A stretch of 64,000 nt of DNA from Calidifontibacillus erzurumensis (GCF_013303125.1 NZ_JABTTE010000004.1:1-64000); one strand, 5' to 3'; positions 33,638-43,811 are shown, numbered from the stretch's first letter. Program-made: numbers and translations. The notes: generated by a model from the letters alone, not told the origin.

Positions 33638-34684
33638 GTGGACGAACAAATTCGATTAACCGCTATGTCTACGAAAGCTGGTTGAGGCTGTAAAATCGGC
33701 CCTGCCGAACTGTCGCAAGTATTGCGACTATTACCAGAACGTGAACATGATCCTAATTTATTAGTTGGTATAGATACATCGGATGATGCGGGGATTTACC
33801 GTGTATCAGATGATCTAGCTCTTATTCAAACCGTTGATTATTTTACACCAATTGTTGATGATCCTTATATGTTTGGCCAAATCGCTGCAGCGAATGCATT
33901 AAGTGATGTTTATGCAATGGGCGGAAAACCGAAAACTGTATTAAATATCGTTGGTTTCCCTGTTAAAAAACTCGGGGCAGAGATGCTAGCTGAAATATTA
34001 CGAGGGGCAGCTGATAAAGTAAAAGAAGCTGGAGCCATTATTGTAGGCGGGCATTCTATTGATGATCAGGAACCAAAATTCGGTTTAGCCGTAACAGGGT
34101 TTGTTCATCCTGAAAAATTTTACCGCAATATTGGTGCCATTCCTGGAGATGTACTAGTATTGACAAAACCGATTGGTGTTGGCATTATCACAACCGGTAT
34201 TAAACGTGGGGTTGTTACACCTGAACAAGAACAAAAAGTGATAGAAGTAATGGCTGCACTAAATAAAACAGCGTCCGAAACCCTTGAAGGATTCATTGTT
34301 CATGCTGTCACTGATGTCACCGGTTTTGGTTTATTAGGACATGCCTACGAGATGGCAAAAGGAAGTAATGTTAGCTTTGTAATTTCCTATCAATCAGTAC
34401 CAATTTTAGAAGGAACGCATAAACTTGCCGAGCAAGGAGTTATTCCGGGTGGGTCAAAAGCCAATTACGAATGGCTAAAAAATGATGTTCATTTTGCAGA
34501 ATCTATTACTGATAGTGAACGTTATATATTATGCGATGCGATCACATCCGGTGGACTACTTGTCAGCATGCCGAAAGATGAAGCAATGCGTTATGTAGAG
34601 AAACTCCATAGTAAAAAGATCTTAGATGCACAAATAATTGGAGAAGTAAAAGAATTTAATGGGAAATTTATTTATGTAAGGTAA
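33638..34684 (+). CDS. selD: SelD, selenophosphate synthetase, itself a selenoprotein (Sec16)
   Basis: 348 residues from GTG at 33638 (GGAGGTG upstream), reading through TGA at 33683-33685. The active-site segment is KAGUGCKIG, with Sec where many SelD proteins have Cys. Downstream: DDAGIYRVSDDLALIQTVDY, SDVYAMGGKP, VGGHSIDDQEPKFG and DVTGFGLLGHAYEM. Makes selenophosphate for both SelA and the tRNA 2-selenouridine enzyme. An ORF caller without Sec rules begins at 33722 and loses the catalytic loop. Confidence 0.96.
33696..33727 (+). promoter_or_regulatory. Candidate bacterial SECIS region in selD
   Basis: Two perfect stems follow the TGA: TCGGC-CCT-GCCGA (33696-33708), and TCGCAA-GTA-TTGCGA (33713-33727). 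The second, 27 bases after the TGA and with GU in its loop, best fits a SelB-binding element. Confidence 0.78.
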
Positions 34685-34714
34685 GGAGTATCATAAATAC
34701 CCTAGTAATGTTTG

Positions 34715-34757
34715 AAGGCTGTTCAAAAGTCACTATATGACTTTGGACAGCCTTTCA
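34715..34757 (+). terminator. Terminator after selD
   Basis: Long imperfect stem: AAGGCTGTTCAAAAGTCA (34715-34732) pairs with TGACTTTGGACAGCCTT (34738-34754). Short T tract follows. Confidence 0.8.
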
Positions 34758-34767
34758 ATTGATTGTA

Positions 34768-35652
34768 TTAAGGGTTCATTTCCTTATCAAAAAACTGTAA
34801 AAATGCAGCGATTAACGGAATGTTTTTATTTTCAGCAAGGCAAGAAAAATAAAAATTTCGATTCACTTGAAAATCATGGACTTCAATAATTTTTACACGT
34901 CCATATTTTTCCGCTCGTTTGGCAGCAAAAGAAGAAACAACAGAAATCCCAAGCCCTGATTCAACCGCTGCAACAACAGCTTCAGTGCTTCCTAACTCAG
35001 CAACTACGTTCATTTGTTCAAGGGAACACCCTAATGATTGCACCATTTTTTCAAATGACAATCTAGTATCTGAATTTTTTTCACGGATGATCCAATCTTC
35101 CCGAAACAAATCACTAAACAGCTTTATTTCATTATCATCAAAATGAATAGGTGCAATAATATTCAATTTTTCACTCATGAGTGGCTTTACATATAGCATC
35201 GGCGTTCTCGGAGGCTCTCCTGTAATTGCAACGTCAACCGTCCTGTTGGCGAGCCATTCTGCAACCAACTTACTCCCTGAAATTTTCATTTTAAATTCAA
35301 CATTCGGATAAGCCGATTTAAATTCTTTAATCATTTTAGGCAATAAATATTCCGATGGGATTGCACTCGCTCCAATAACAAGTTTTCCTTTAGGTTCTCC
35401 TCCTAAAAACTGTTCCTCAAGACTTTCCCATAGGTATAACATTTCTTTAATTTTCCCAAAAATTACTTCTCCTTGAGGTGTTAGTTGAACTCCATTAATA
35501 GTCCGATTGATGAGCTTTGTATTGAAATGTTCTTCCAATGCTTGAATCCTCAAGGTAATCGCTGGCTGCGTTACAGATAAATGTTTAGCTGCTTCAAGAA
35601 AACTGCCGAATTCTACGACCTTAACAAATGCTTTAAGATTGTTCAAATTCAT
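34768..35652 (-). CDS. LysR-family regulator, selenium-metabolism type
   Basis: 294 residues. N-terminal helix-turn-helix LEAAKHLSVTQPAITLRIQA; effector domain from about 90. It lies 21 bases upstream of selB and next to selD, the site where NCBI-type annotation describes a LysR family associated with selenium metabolism. Target genes and effector are not known. ATG at 35652. Confidence 0.85.
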   Translation of the reverse strand: MNLNNLKAFVKVVEFGSFLEAAKHLSVTQPAITLRIQALEEHFNTKLINRTINGVQLTPQGEVIFGKIKEMLYLWESLEEQFLGGEPKGKLVIGASAIPSEYLLPKMIKEFKSAYPNVEFKMKISGSKLVAEWLANRTVDVAITGEPPRTPMLYVKPLMSEKLNIIAPIHFDDNEIKLFSDLFREDWIIREKNSDTRLSFEKMVQSLGCSLEQMNVVAELGSTEAVVAAVESGLGISVVSSFAAKRAEKYGRVKIIEVHDFQVNRNFYFSCLAENKNIPLIAAFLQFFDKEMNP

Positions 35653-35673
35653 TTCATCACCACGAGACCCAAA

Positions 35674-37566
35674 CTACAACCATATTCTCTTATCCTCTAC
35701 TCTTTTTGTCAGCTTTAATGCATCAAATAACTCAAGCAAAGGAATTAAATATTTTCTCGTTAACCCTAAAACATCCTTTGCATCTTTGACTGTAAATTCA
35801 ACACCTGTATTTCTTTTCAAAAGCGCAGCCGCTTTTTCAATTGCTTTCATTGAAACAACAAGATTTTCGGCAAGAAGGACAGCTAAATTTGATTGCAATA
35901 AAAAATGTTTAAAATCTTCTTTATAAGAATCAGGAATACCAGCTGATTTTACATAATGATCAAATGGTTGAACTTCAATTTCATCATTTTCAATTGATGT
36001 GAGAGCACTCTCCATTCTTCTTTTCCATTTTTCAGGAAAATGGGGAGTAAAAGTACTAAGATGGATATATTGCTCAACTTTTTTTAGGAAGCCAGTTTCA
36101 ACTAGTTTTTCAATGACAAATTCAATGAGGCGCTTTGGATAAAGATCCAATAATAAATGAGTTAATTCAGCCTTATTAAAACCAAGACGCATCGGATACT
36201 GTTCATGGTATTGCGCCAATTTTTCACCTGTCAATCTTTTAATGGTTTCTAAATTTTCTATTAATGCATATTCTCCACTTGGAAGCTGAAAAATCGTTTC
36301 CTTTTGTTCACCTTCCAATAGAGTTTTCAATTCTTCCTCATCAAGGGATGAATATTTTAATAAGTCATGGAATGATAGCAACGCTTTTTCTTTTAGAATT
36401 GAAGTAATCCGCTCTACTGGTGTACCTTCTTTTTTTGCTAGAAGCATTTTTACGGTTTCTTCCCCAAATCGATATTTTCTTCCTTTTGGATCAATGATCC
36501 AACCTCCGCCAATCGTTTCCATTGGTGTTGGCCTCCGCAAAATAAACCGGTCTCCTCTTTTACAAACAATCGGATGATCTAGACGAATTTGGCATACAAT
36601 TTCTTTTTCTTCTTGCAACAGTTCATTCCGATCAAAAAATACGATTTTACCCATCACTTCAGTTGTTCCAATATGTAATTTAACAGGTACACGCTGTTTT
36701 ATCGGTGCACTCAAATCATTAACAAACCTAACTGCAATATCAATCGTATCGGTAACTAAAAAATGGGATGAAGAAACGAGGACGTCCCCACGGACAATTT
36801 CATGCTTGGAAATTCCCCCAAGATTTAAAGCTGCTCTTTGACCAGCTCTTGCTTCTTCTACCTGTTCATGATGAACTTGAATTTGCCGGACTTTCACTGG
36901 AATTCCTTTTGGCAAAACTTGGAGGGTGTCCCCTTTGGTTACAGTTCCTTCATAAATGGTTCCGCGTACAACCGTGCCCTGCCCTTGAATTGTAAATACT
37001 TGGTCAATCGGCAATCGAAAAGGACCACGTGCATCTCTCGTTTCTTGATGCTTTAATTGTTCTTTTATAAGTTGTTTAAGTTTATCGATACCTTTCATTG
37101 AGAGGCTATCTACGAACACGATCGGAGATTTTTCAAAGACAGTCCCTTTCAAATTGTCTCGAATATCTTCTTTTACTAGTTCTATCATTTCCTCATCGAC
37201 ACGATCAATTTTACTAATGGCAATGATCCCTTTTTCTATTCCTAAAAATGATAGAATTTCCACATGCTCCTTTGTTTGCGGCATTACTCCTTCATCAGCT
37301 GCAATAACAAGAATAACTAAATCTATACCTGCCACACCAGCAATCATTTGTCTAATAAATCGTTCATGCCCTGGTACATCAATGATTGAAGCATGAAGCT
37401 CTTCATCAATTTTTAAAGGAGCAAAACCAAGTTCAATTGAAATATTTCTTTCCTTTTCTTCTTTTAAACGGTCTGTGTCTATACCTGTTAATGCTCTCGT
37501 AAGGGATGTCTTACCATGGTCAATATGACCGGCCATTCCAATTGTATAATTACGTACTGCCAACAT
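35674..37566 (-). CDS. selB: SelB, selenocysteine-specific elongation factor
   Basis: About 630 residues. GTPase: [16 protein letters not shown] near 13, [15 protein letters not shown] near 66, SKID near 128. EF-Tu-like domains follow, then C-terminal winged helices ([32 protein letters not shown]) that hold the SECIS RNA. ATG at 37566 after AGTAGG is preferred; the frame is open a few codons further. Confidence 0.97.
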   Translation of the reverse strand: MLAVRNYTIGMAGHIDHGKTSLTRALTGIDTDRLKEEKERNISIELGFAPLKIDEELHASIIDVPGHERFIRQMIAGVAGIDLVILVIAADEGVMPQTKEHVEILSFLGIEKGIIAISKIDRVDEEMIELVKEDIRDNLKGTVFEKSPIVFVDSLSMKGIDKLKQLIKEQLKHQETRDARGPFRLPIDQVFTIQGQGTVVRGTIYEGTVTKGDTLQVLPKGIPVKVRQIQVHHEQVEEARAGQRAALNLGGISKHEIVRGDVLVSSSHFLVTDTIDIAVRFVNDLSAPIKQRVPVKLHIGTTEVMGKIVFFDRNELLQEEKEIVCQIRLDHPIVCKRGDRFILRRPTPMETIGGGWIIDPKGRKYRFGEETVKMLLAKKEGTPVERITSILKEKALLSFHDLLKYSSLDEEELKTLLEGEQKETIFQLPSGEYALIENLETIKRLTGEKLAQYHEQYPMRLGFNKAELTHLLLDLYPKRLIEFVIEKLVETGFLKKVEQYIHLSTFTPHFPEKWKRRMESALTSIENDEIEVQPFDHYVKSAGIPDSYKEDFKHFLLQSNLAVLLAENLVVSMKAIEKAAALLKRNTGVEFTVKDAKDVLGLTRKYLIPLLELFDALKLTKRVEDKRIWL

Positions 37567-37682
37567 CTCCACCTACTTCTTTCCATCATTACTTTTAACT
37601 TTAAAGGCAAATGGAAAAGTATTCAACTGCTATGAACCTTTTATAAATAAAATGATCATTCCCCTTGAAGTGTACTTATTAA

Positions 37683-37716
37683 TCACAAAAAAAATCCACC
37701 AAAAGAATTGGTGGAT
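37683..37716 (-). terminator. Orphan minus-strand terminator between selB and the ATPase
   Basis: Minus-strand ATCCACCAA / TTGGTGGAT with a five-base loop, followed by TTTTTTTT. It would end a short minus-strand transcript upstream of selB or attenuate a long selB leader. Confidence 0.75.
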
Positions 37717-37730
37717 AAAACAGAGGAATA

Positions 37731-37774
37731 CATGATGATGAACAACAATTCTAGGGAATTTTGTTGCTCATCAT
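37731..37774. other. Long imperfect hairpin upstream of selB
   Basis: Plus-strand ATGATGAACAACAA and TTGTTGCTCATCAT pair at 13 of 14 positions; the loop AATTCTAGGGAATT is itself palindromic. With the terminator at 37683 it could be the 5' part of a small RNA. Confidence 0.45.
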
Positions 37775-37916
37775 ATTTATCGGTTATCGAACACTAATTT
37801 TTCACTAAAATTTTAATTATTTTTGAACGTTCAATTTCTATCTCAAACATGTATCCATTTTATGGTTTAATAATATTAGGAAAGATTTCCATCTAACTAG
37901 AGGAGGCTCGAAGGAC

Positions 37917-40580
37917 ATGTGGTATGCTAAAAATGTACAAACCGTTGCATCTGAATTAGATGTAGATCTTGAGACAGGGCTTTCTCAAAAAGAAGTAGAA
38001 AAGCGCCTCGATTTTTATGGAGCTAATGAATTTAAGGAATATAAAAAACCTACCCTTATGAAATTATTTTTTGATCAAATTAATAGTTTGTTAATTTATA
38101 TTCTATTGGTTTCGGCTTTTATCTTTTTTATCGTTGGAGAAATAAGTGATGCGATCATTATCCTAGTTGTCATTTTAGTAAACGCATGTATCGGTGTTAT
38201 TCAAGAATCAAAGGCAGAACAAGCGCTTGAGGAATTAAAAAAAATTGCAACTCCAAAAGCAGTTGTAAAACGAGAAGGAATCATTAAAGAAGTCCCCTCT
38301 CAACAAATTGTTCCCGGAGATATTGTTATAGTTGATGCTGGTCGCTATATCCCAGCTGATTTACGTTTGATCGAAGCTGTCAATTTAAAAATTGAAGAAT
38401 CCTCTCTAACTGGAGAATCAGTTCCAGTCGAAAAAGACGCAACTACTCTAGATCAGGGAGGGATCCCCCTTGCCGAGCAACGCAATATCGCTTTCATGTC
38501 AACCCTTGCAACCTATGGCCGCGGTGTCGGTATTGTTGTCAATACGGGAATGAATACTGAAATTGGCAAGATTGCTTCCATGTTGGAAATAAGCAAAGAT
38601 ACAACACCATTACAAAAAAAATTAACAGAACTCGGAAAGACTCTTGGTATTGGATCTATAATCGTTTCTGCAGTAATTTTCTTTATTGGTTTCTTCCAAG
38701 GTCGAGATGTCCTTGATATGTTTTTAATTTCTGTCAGCCTTGCAGTTGCAGCGATTCCAGAAGGATTGCCTGCTATTGTTACGATCGTGCTTGCCCTTGG
38801 CGTTGAGAGAATGATCAAACGCCGCGCAGTTGTTCGAAAATTACCTGCAGTTGAAACACTTGGCTCTGTTAGCATCATCTGTTCGGACAAAACTGGAACA
38901 TTGACACAAAATAAAATGACAGTCACGAAAATTTATACAGGCGACCAAATTTTTCCCCTTTCATCTCCGGTTTTAGAAGAACCAATCTATGCTCGCATTT
39001 TCGAAGCAATCTCTCTCTGTAATGACGCGGTTATAACAAAACACGAAACAACAGGAGATCCTACAGAAATCGCTTTACTAGAGGCAGCTAAAAAGCTAGG
39101 TTATGACAAACAAATTTTAGATCAACAATACAAACGTGTTTTTGAAATTGCTTTTGATTCAGAAAGAAAAATGATGACAACTGTTCATCAAAATAATGAT
39201 CGTTATCTTGTAATGATAAAAGGTGCGTTAGAAAGCATTTTACCATTAACTTCCTATGTTATGAAAAATGGAGAAAACATCCGATGTGAATCAAAAATGA
39301 TTGAAAAAATAAACGAACAAGCAAATAAAATGGCTGATGAAGCGCTCAGAGTATTGGCGGTTGCATTTAAAGAAGTTGACTGCGAAACAATGTTTACACC
39401 TGATAAACTTGAAAAAGATTTGATTTTTCTTGGATTAGTTGGCATGATTGATCCCCCAAGGGATGAAGTAAAACAATCGATCGCCCAATGTAAAAATGCC
39501 GGTATTAAAACAATTATGATTACTGGTGATAATCAAAAAACAGCTTTTGCAATTGCCAAGGAACTCGGGATTGCTAAAGAACAACCAGAAACGCTGTCAG
39601 GTTCGGAATTGGATCGTTTAAGTGATACAGAATTGCGGGAAAAAGTGAAATTTACTACAGTTTTTGCCCGTGTTTCTCCTGAACATAAAGTGAGGATTGT
39701 GAAAGCTTTCAAAGCAAATGGCCATATCGTGGCCATGACAGGTGATGGAGTAAATGATGCCCCTTCTTTAAAACAAGCAGATGTGGGAGTAGCTATGGGG
39801 AAAAACGGAACCGATGTTGCTAAAATGGCAGCAGATATTATCTTAACCGATGATAATTTTGCCACAATTGTCAGTGCTGTTGAAGAAGGACGCAATATTT
39901 ATCAAAATATAAAAAAATCAATAATATTTTTACTATCTAGCAATATCGGGGGCATCGTCTTATTATTTGTTGCAATTTTCCTTGGATGGCCTGCCCCCCT
40001 TAGTGCAATCCATTTTTTATGGATTAACTTATTAACTGATACATTGCCAGCTATTGCTCTAGGATTGGATCCGAATGATCCCGATATAATGAAACAGAAG
40101 CCACGTTCTATTAAAGAAACGATTTTTGCAGGCGGAAGCGGAGCTTTCACTTTGTTATATGGGGTACTAATCGGTTTATTGTCACTATTTGCTTTTGTGG
40201 CAGGATTGGATGCTTATACAGGTTCCCAATCGATTTTTACAATCGATTTTAAAAATGTTGACAAAGATGCGCTAATTCATGCACAAACAATGGCTTTTAT
40301 TACACTCAGTCTATCTAGGTTATTTCATTCTTTTAATTTGCGTCATAAAAAGAAAGCCTTAACCGAAATCGGATTATTTTCCAATAAATTTTTGCTGTTG
40401 GCCGTAATAATTGGTATTGCCATTCAAGTAATACTCGTTAATGTACCGGTCTTAAACAAAATATTTGAAATTCATTATTTGACAGCAATAGATTGGATAT
40501 TTGCAATTACACTTTCTATAGTGCCAATCATATTTAGTGAGCTTGAAAAAGCTTGGAAACGAGTTTTTGTTATTAATTAG
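37917..40580 (+). CDS. P-type Ca2+-transporting ATPase
   Basis: 887 residues, P2A-type. Motifs: LTGESVPVE (actuator), ICSDKTGTLTQN with the phosphorylated Asp near 328, MITGDN and MTGDGVNDAPSLKQAD, and PEGLPAIVTIVLALG in membrane helix 4. Similar to Bacillus YloB and other SERCA-like pumps. Likely exports calcium, maybe during sporulation. ATG at 37917 follows AGGAGG. Confidence 0.93.
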   Translation: MWYAKNVQTVASELDVDLETGLSQKEVEKRLDFYGANEFKEYKKPTLMKLFFDQINSLLIYILLVSAFIFFIVGEISDAIIILVVILVNACIGVIQESKAEQALEELKKIATPKAVVKREGIIKEVPSQQIVPGDIVIVDAGRYIPADLRLIEAVNLKIEESSLTGESVPVEKDATTLDQGGIPLAEQRNIAFMSTLATYGRGVGIVVNTGMNTEIGKIASMLEISKDTTPLQKKLTELGKTLGIGSIIVSAVIFFIGFFQGRDVLDMFLISVSLAVAAIPEGLPAIVTIVLALGVERMIKRRAVVRKLPAVETLGSVSIICSDKTGTLTQNKMTVTKIYTGDQIFPLSSPVLEEPIYARIFEAISLCNDAVITKHETTGDPTEIALLEAAKKLGYDKQILDQQYKRVFEIAFDSERKMMTTVHQNNDRYLVMIKGALESILPLTSYVMKNGENIRCESKMIEKINEQANKMADEALRVLAVAFKEVDCETMFTPDKLEKDLIFLGLVGMIDPPRDEVKQSIAQCKNAGIKTIMITGDNQKTAFAIAKELGIAKEQPETLSGSELDRLSDTELREKVKFTTVFARVSPEHKVRIVKAFKANGHIVAMTGDGVNDAPSLKQADVGVAMGKNGTDVAKMAADIILTDDNFATIVSAVEEGRNIYQNIKKSIIFLLSSNIGGIVLLFVAIFLGWPAPLSAIHFLWINLLTDTLPAIALGLDPNDPDIMKQKPRSIKETIFAGGSGAFTLLYGVLIGLLSLFAFVAGLDAYTGSQSIFTIDFKNVDKDALIHAQTMAFITLSLSRLFHSFNLRHKKKALTEIGLFSNKFLLLAVIIGIAIQVILVNVPVLNKIFEIHYLTAIDWIFAITLSIVPIIFSELEKAWKRVFVIN

Positions 40581-40927
40581 CAGGCAAAAACGCTTGGGGA
40601 TCTTAATAGACCAAGCGTTTTTACAATATAGACTACCTAAAAAGATCTTAATTTTGGTGATTAATAATACTATAACTTGAATTTACCCACCCAAATAGTT
40701 TTAAATTTTCCTTTCACATTTAAACTTTTGATGACTTACCCACATGTACCTTTAAATTACGAATTGATTAAAATGAAACCTCTATGGAAAATATCTATTT
40801 TAATAACTATTAATAACTGATTTCATTTATATAACGTACCTTCTAATTTTCTTACAATTTGATTAATCCCAAACCATCCGACATTCCAACATAAATTTCA
40901 TCACTCTTTATTTTACTAACATTTTTC
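40581..40927. other. Gene-free stretch with a possible decayed C-terminus
   Basis: 347 bases. Apart from the ATPase terminator, the minus strand at 40852-40955 stays open in a frame different from the glycosyltransferase, reading SDEIYVGMSDGLGLIKL before a stop. I see no other feature. Confidence 0.45.
40588..40624 (+). terminator. Terminator after the Ca2+-ATPase
   Basis: AAAACGCTTGG and CCAAGCGTTTTT enclose a 13-base loop; U tract included in the right arm. Confidence 0.88.
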
Positions 40928-42085
40928 CTACTCTCTATAGGTGGGACTCTTTCGAAAGTTTGTTAAAATTTTCAAAATAAGTTTTGATGGTTCTTCTTGA
41001 TGAAGCTGGGCATGGAATCTTTCTAAATTCTTGAAGTATTGTTTCATTGCATCTTCATTTTTTAAAGTTGTAACTATTTGTTTTTGTATATTATTGTTTG
41101 TCAATTGAAAAACAAGTCCCAACGATTTTAACTGTTGCAAATTGATTTGTTCCTGCCCAGGAAGTGCATCATAAATAAAAATTGGCTTTCTTTTAAATAA
41201 ACACTCACTGATTGTTACACCACCCGGTTTCGTTACAACAGCATCAATCTGGTCATACAACTTGTTCATTTTTACACGGCAATCAATATAAGGTAACGGA
41301 ATAATCCGATTATTGTTTTTCATTTTTAGTTTTTCATATAATTTTGGATTTTTTCCACATAAAACATAATAACGAATTTCTTCGTCTGCTGATTGTTTTT
41401 CGATACTTTGAATGAAAAAGTCTAAAGCCCCAACTCCTAAATTACCACCTGCTACTAAAACTTCAAATTGCGATTTTTCTTTTGTCGACCCTAAAAATGG
41501 CTCTATCTTTTTTTCAATTTTTTCATGGATCGGTATGCCGGTCATAAATATGCGGTTGTCATGAATACCCTTTTTCTTTAAAAGCCTTTTCATCTCTTCA
41601 CAGGAAACAAAATGAAAGTCAATATGATCGATCCCCCAAAAACTGTGAATAAAGTAGTCTGTGTAAACATTTATGACTGGAACACTTACCTCTTTCCTCT
41701 TTTTTAAACAATTCATCATGTATGAAGGCAATGCATGTGTGCAAATAACAAGGTCTGGATTTTTTGCGAGAATCAGCTTTTTCATGAAATGAAGAAATAA
41801 ATATTCATATAGCCGAAAACGCTTATCTTGATCAAGACGTCTGTAAACCGAATTTTGATAAATTAAATTGTAAAAATTAGGAAATAATTTAATCCATTTT
41901 AAATAGATGTTTGAAACGAATCTTTCAATTTTTCCATAACTGTATGATAGAATATCAACTTTTTCGCATTGAACATTTGGTAAAGTTCGTTTTATGCCAT
42001 CGATTAAAGCGTTGGCAGCATGATGGTGGCCTGAGGGGATTTGTAAAAATGGTAAAAATAAAATGGTTTTCGAACTTTTACTCAT
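40928..42085 (-). CDS. ykoN: YkoN-like MGDG-synthase-type glycosyltransferase
   Basis: About 385 residues. N-terminal MGDG-synthase domain: FLPFLQIPSGHHHAANALID near 8, KWIKLFPNFYNLIYQNS near 60. The nucleotide-sugar half has VVTKPGGVTISECLFKRKP near 295. Probable UDP-sugar:diacylglycerol glycosyltransferase or a spore-specific homologue. ATG at 42085 follows GAGGTG; ORF upstream is not conserved. Next to ykoQ and ykoP homologues, as in B. subtilis. Confidence 0.88.
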   Translation of the reverse strand: MSKSSKTILFLPFLQIPSGHHHAANALIDGIKRTLPNVQCEKVDILSYSYGKIERFVSNIYLKWIKLFPNFYNLIYQNSVYRRLDQDKRFRLYEYLFLHFMKKLILAKNPDLVICTHALPSYMMNCLKKRKEVSVPVINVYTDYFIHSFWGIDHIDFHFVSCEEMKRLLKKKGIHDNRIFMTGIPIHEKIEKKIEPFLGSTKEKSQFEVLVAGGNLGVGALDFFIQSIEKQSADEEIRYYVLCGKNPKLYEKLKMKNNNRIIPLPYIDCRVKMNKLYDQIDAVVTKPGGVTISECLFKRKPIFIYDALPGQEQINLQQLKSLGLVFQLTNNNIQKQIVTTLKNEDAMKQYFKNLERFHAQLHQEEPSKLILKILTNFRKSPTYRE

Positions 42086-42200
42086 GTTGCACCTCGATTT
42101 ATGATAAAGTTCACCATTTCCATGGAAGTTCAACCAGCTTTTTCTTGTCTAAATGGCTTCATGGATCATGTATAATCTTAAACAGGAGGTGTTGGGTTTC

Positions 42201-43055
42201 GTGGAATTATTATTATTTTCTATTCTGGCATCTTTTCCTATATATTTTCTAAAAAAAGCTCATAACAACACAAAAGATGTTGTAATTAATAAAATAAAAA
42301 TCAATGAACACTTTGCAAATAATCAACAACCAATGATAAGGATCTTACAGTTGTCAGATATGCATCTTGAAAATATTTCTATAACTCCGGAAGAACTATA
42401 TGAAAAACTAAAAAATGAGGCAATTGATTTAATTGCCCTTACCGGAGATTTTCTGGACAGAAAACGTACGATTCCAAAACTCATTCCATATTTACAAACA
42501 TTGAATCAATTAAACGCGAAATTTGGTATATTTGCTGTACTGGGTAATCATGACTATGTGCTAAGAAAACCATATTTAGACACTTTAATTCAAACCTTTG
42601 AAAATTATAATTGCAAAGTATTGCGTAATGAGCATGATACAATCTATGTAGGTGGCCATCGTATTAATATTATCGGGATTGATGATTTTAGTACAAAGCG
42701 AAGCAATCTAAAAGCTTCGTACAAAAATTTAAAACCTGGGACAAATTTAGTTTTAACTCATGATCCGAATTTAGTATTACACATGGAAAACTATCATTTT
42801 GATTATTTGCTATCCGGTCATTTCCATGGTGGTCAAATATGTTATCCGAAAGCTTATCATCTTGTTAAAATGGGTAAACTTGCAAGAATGGACATTATTA
42901 AAGGCATCCATTTTCAAGAAGGGAAACCTTTTTATATTAGTGAAGGACTTGGTCAAACAGGTGTAAACATTCGCATTGGCAGCCGTCCAGAAATAACAAT
43001 TCACGAATTTTATCTTGAAGCAAATGAACAAAGAGCTATTTGTAATATAAATTAA
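42201..43055 (+). CDS. ykoQ: YkoQ-like metallophosphoesterase
   Basis: About 284 residues from GTG at 42201, nine bases after AGGAGGTG. N-terminal membrane helix, then the calcineurin-type motifs LSDMHLE, LTGDFLDR, VLGNHDY, THDP and SGHFHGGQ that hold two metals. Membrane-bound, phosphatase substrate unknown (UDP-sugar or phospholipid possible). Divergent from ykoN. Confidence 0.9.
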   Translation: MELLLFSILASFPIYFLKKAHNNTKDVVINKIKINEHFANNQQPMIRILQLSDMHLENISITPEELYEKLKNEAIDLIALTGDFLDRKRTIPKLIPYLQTLNQLNAKFGIFAVLGNHDYVLRKPYLDTLIQTFENYNCKVLRNEHDTIYVGGHRINIIGIDDFSTKRSNLKASYKNLKPGTNLVLTHDPNLVLHMENYHFDYLLSGHFHGGQICYPKAYHLVKMGKLARMDIIKGIHFQEGKPFYISEGLGQTGVNIRIGSRPEITIHEFYLEANEQRAICNIN

Positions 43056-43067
43056 GGTGACCGTAAT

Positions 43068-43106
43068 AAGGAAAAAGCCGTTCATCAAGGACAGCTTTTT
43101 CTTTTA
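43068..43106 (-). terminator. Terminator between ykoQ and ykoP
   Basis: AAAAAGCCGTTC pairs imperfectly with GACAGCTTTTTC, giving A- and T-rich outer arms for both strands. Overlaps the end of the ykoP-like frame. Confidence 0.6.
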
Positions 43107-43675
43107 TTTTTTTCACCATACAAATTCAAAAGTTTTCCTTTTGACATAAATAAATATTTTGGTGAATGATGCTGCAAAATATGTCGAACGGAATTCCCGC
43201 TTGAAATTAATTCAATTGGCAAAAACGTGCACCATTTAAACCCTTTATAAATATGGCTAGTAATATCAACAACCTCAAACCCTAACCGTTCACAACCTTT
43301 ATTTAAAAATGTAATTCCAATTACGCCTTTGATTTCATCAGACCGATCAGCCCTTTGGATAAATTCGGCTAAACCTGGTAATGAGTTTTGAACATGGCGA
43401 TATATAATTTTTGCTTTCTTTATTTCATTTTTTATATGAATAATTTCTTTCAATAACTTCACATTGTGAAGATGTACTTTTACTAAAGTATCATTTTTTT
43501 TAATTTCCGTTCCATCAGATAATACAATTTCTCTCCCTTTATACTTAGTAAGTCGAACACGAAAAATATTACTTTCTGCTCCTTGGCGTGGAAGATAAGT
43601 TAGTCTGGTACAGTAATAATAAATCGGATCAATGAGACTCCAGATTGAAAGTACATAACCACGCATTGAGACCAT
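43085..43675 (-). CDS. ykoP: YkoP-like protein
   Basis: 196 residues. MRGYVLSIWSLIDPIYYYCT at the N-terminus, followed by a soluble domain with VRLTKYKGREIVLSDGTEI. Similar to B. subtilis YkoP, whose function is not known; in that species ykoN-ykoP-ykoQ are a forespore-expressed group. ATG at 43675 follows AGAGGAAG; ATG at 43666 is the alternative. Confidence 0.8.
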   Translation of the reverse strand: MVSMRGYVLSIWSLIDPIYYYCTRLTYLPRQGAESNIFRVRLTKYKGREIVLSDGTEIKKNDTLVKVHLHNVKLLKEIIHIKNEIKKAKIIYRHVQNSLPGLAEFIQRADRSDEIKGVIGITFLNKGCERLGFEVVDITSHIYKGFKWCTFLPIELISSGNSVRHILQHHSPKYLFMSKGKLLNLYGEKNKRKSCP

Positions 43676-43764
43676 CGTCTTCCTCTCTTATAGAAATGTT
43701 CCTTATTATTTTAAACATCAGTAAAAATTATTATTTTGGAATTTTTTGTTATTTTTTTACAAAA

Positions 43765-43799
43765 AAATCGACAAGCGTTTACTTGCCGATTTTTAATGT
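43765..43799 (-). terminator. Terminator after the NiaP-like gene
   Basis: Minus-strand AAATCGGCAAG and CTTGTCGATTT, a short loop, then T-rich DNA. Confidence 0.85.
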
Positions 43800-43811
43800 T
43801 AGATGGATGTT

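Larger units (their letters stand above)
37567..37916. other. Intergenic region with two strong hairpins
   Basis: 350 bases between divergent selB and the P-type ATPase. A minus-strand hairpin (37691-37716) followed by eight Ts looks like a terminator although no annotated gene ends there. A second imperfect stem is at 37731-37774. The exact palindrome TTGAACGTTCAA is at 37821-37832. Promoters for both genes must be here; the ATPase has AGGAGG before its ATG. Confidence 0.6.

Noticed and set aside
37821-37832. TTGAACGTTCAA as a LexA box before the Ca-ATPase
   Set aside because: The Bacillus LexA box needs four bases between CGAAC and GTTCG; here GAAC and GTTC abut.
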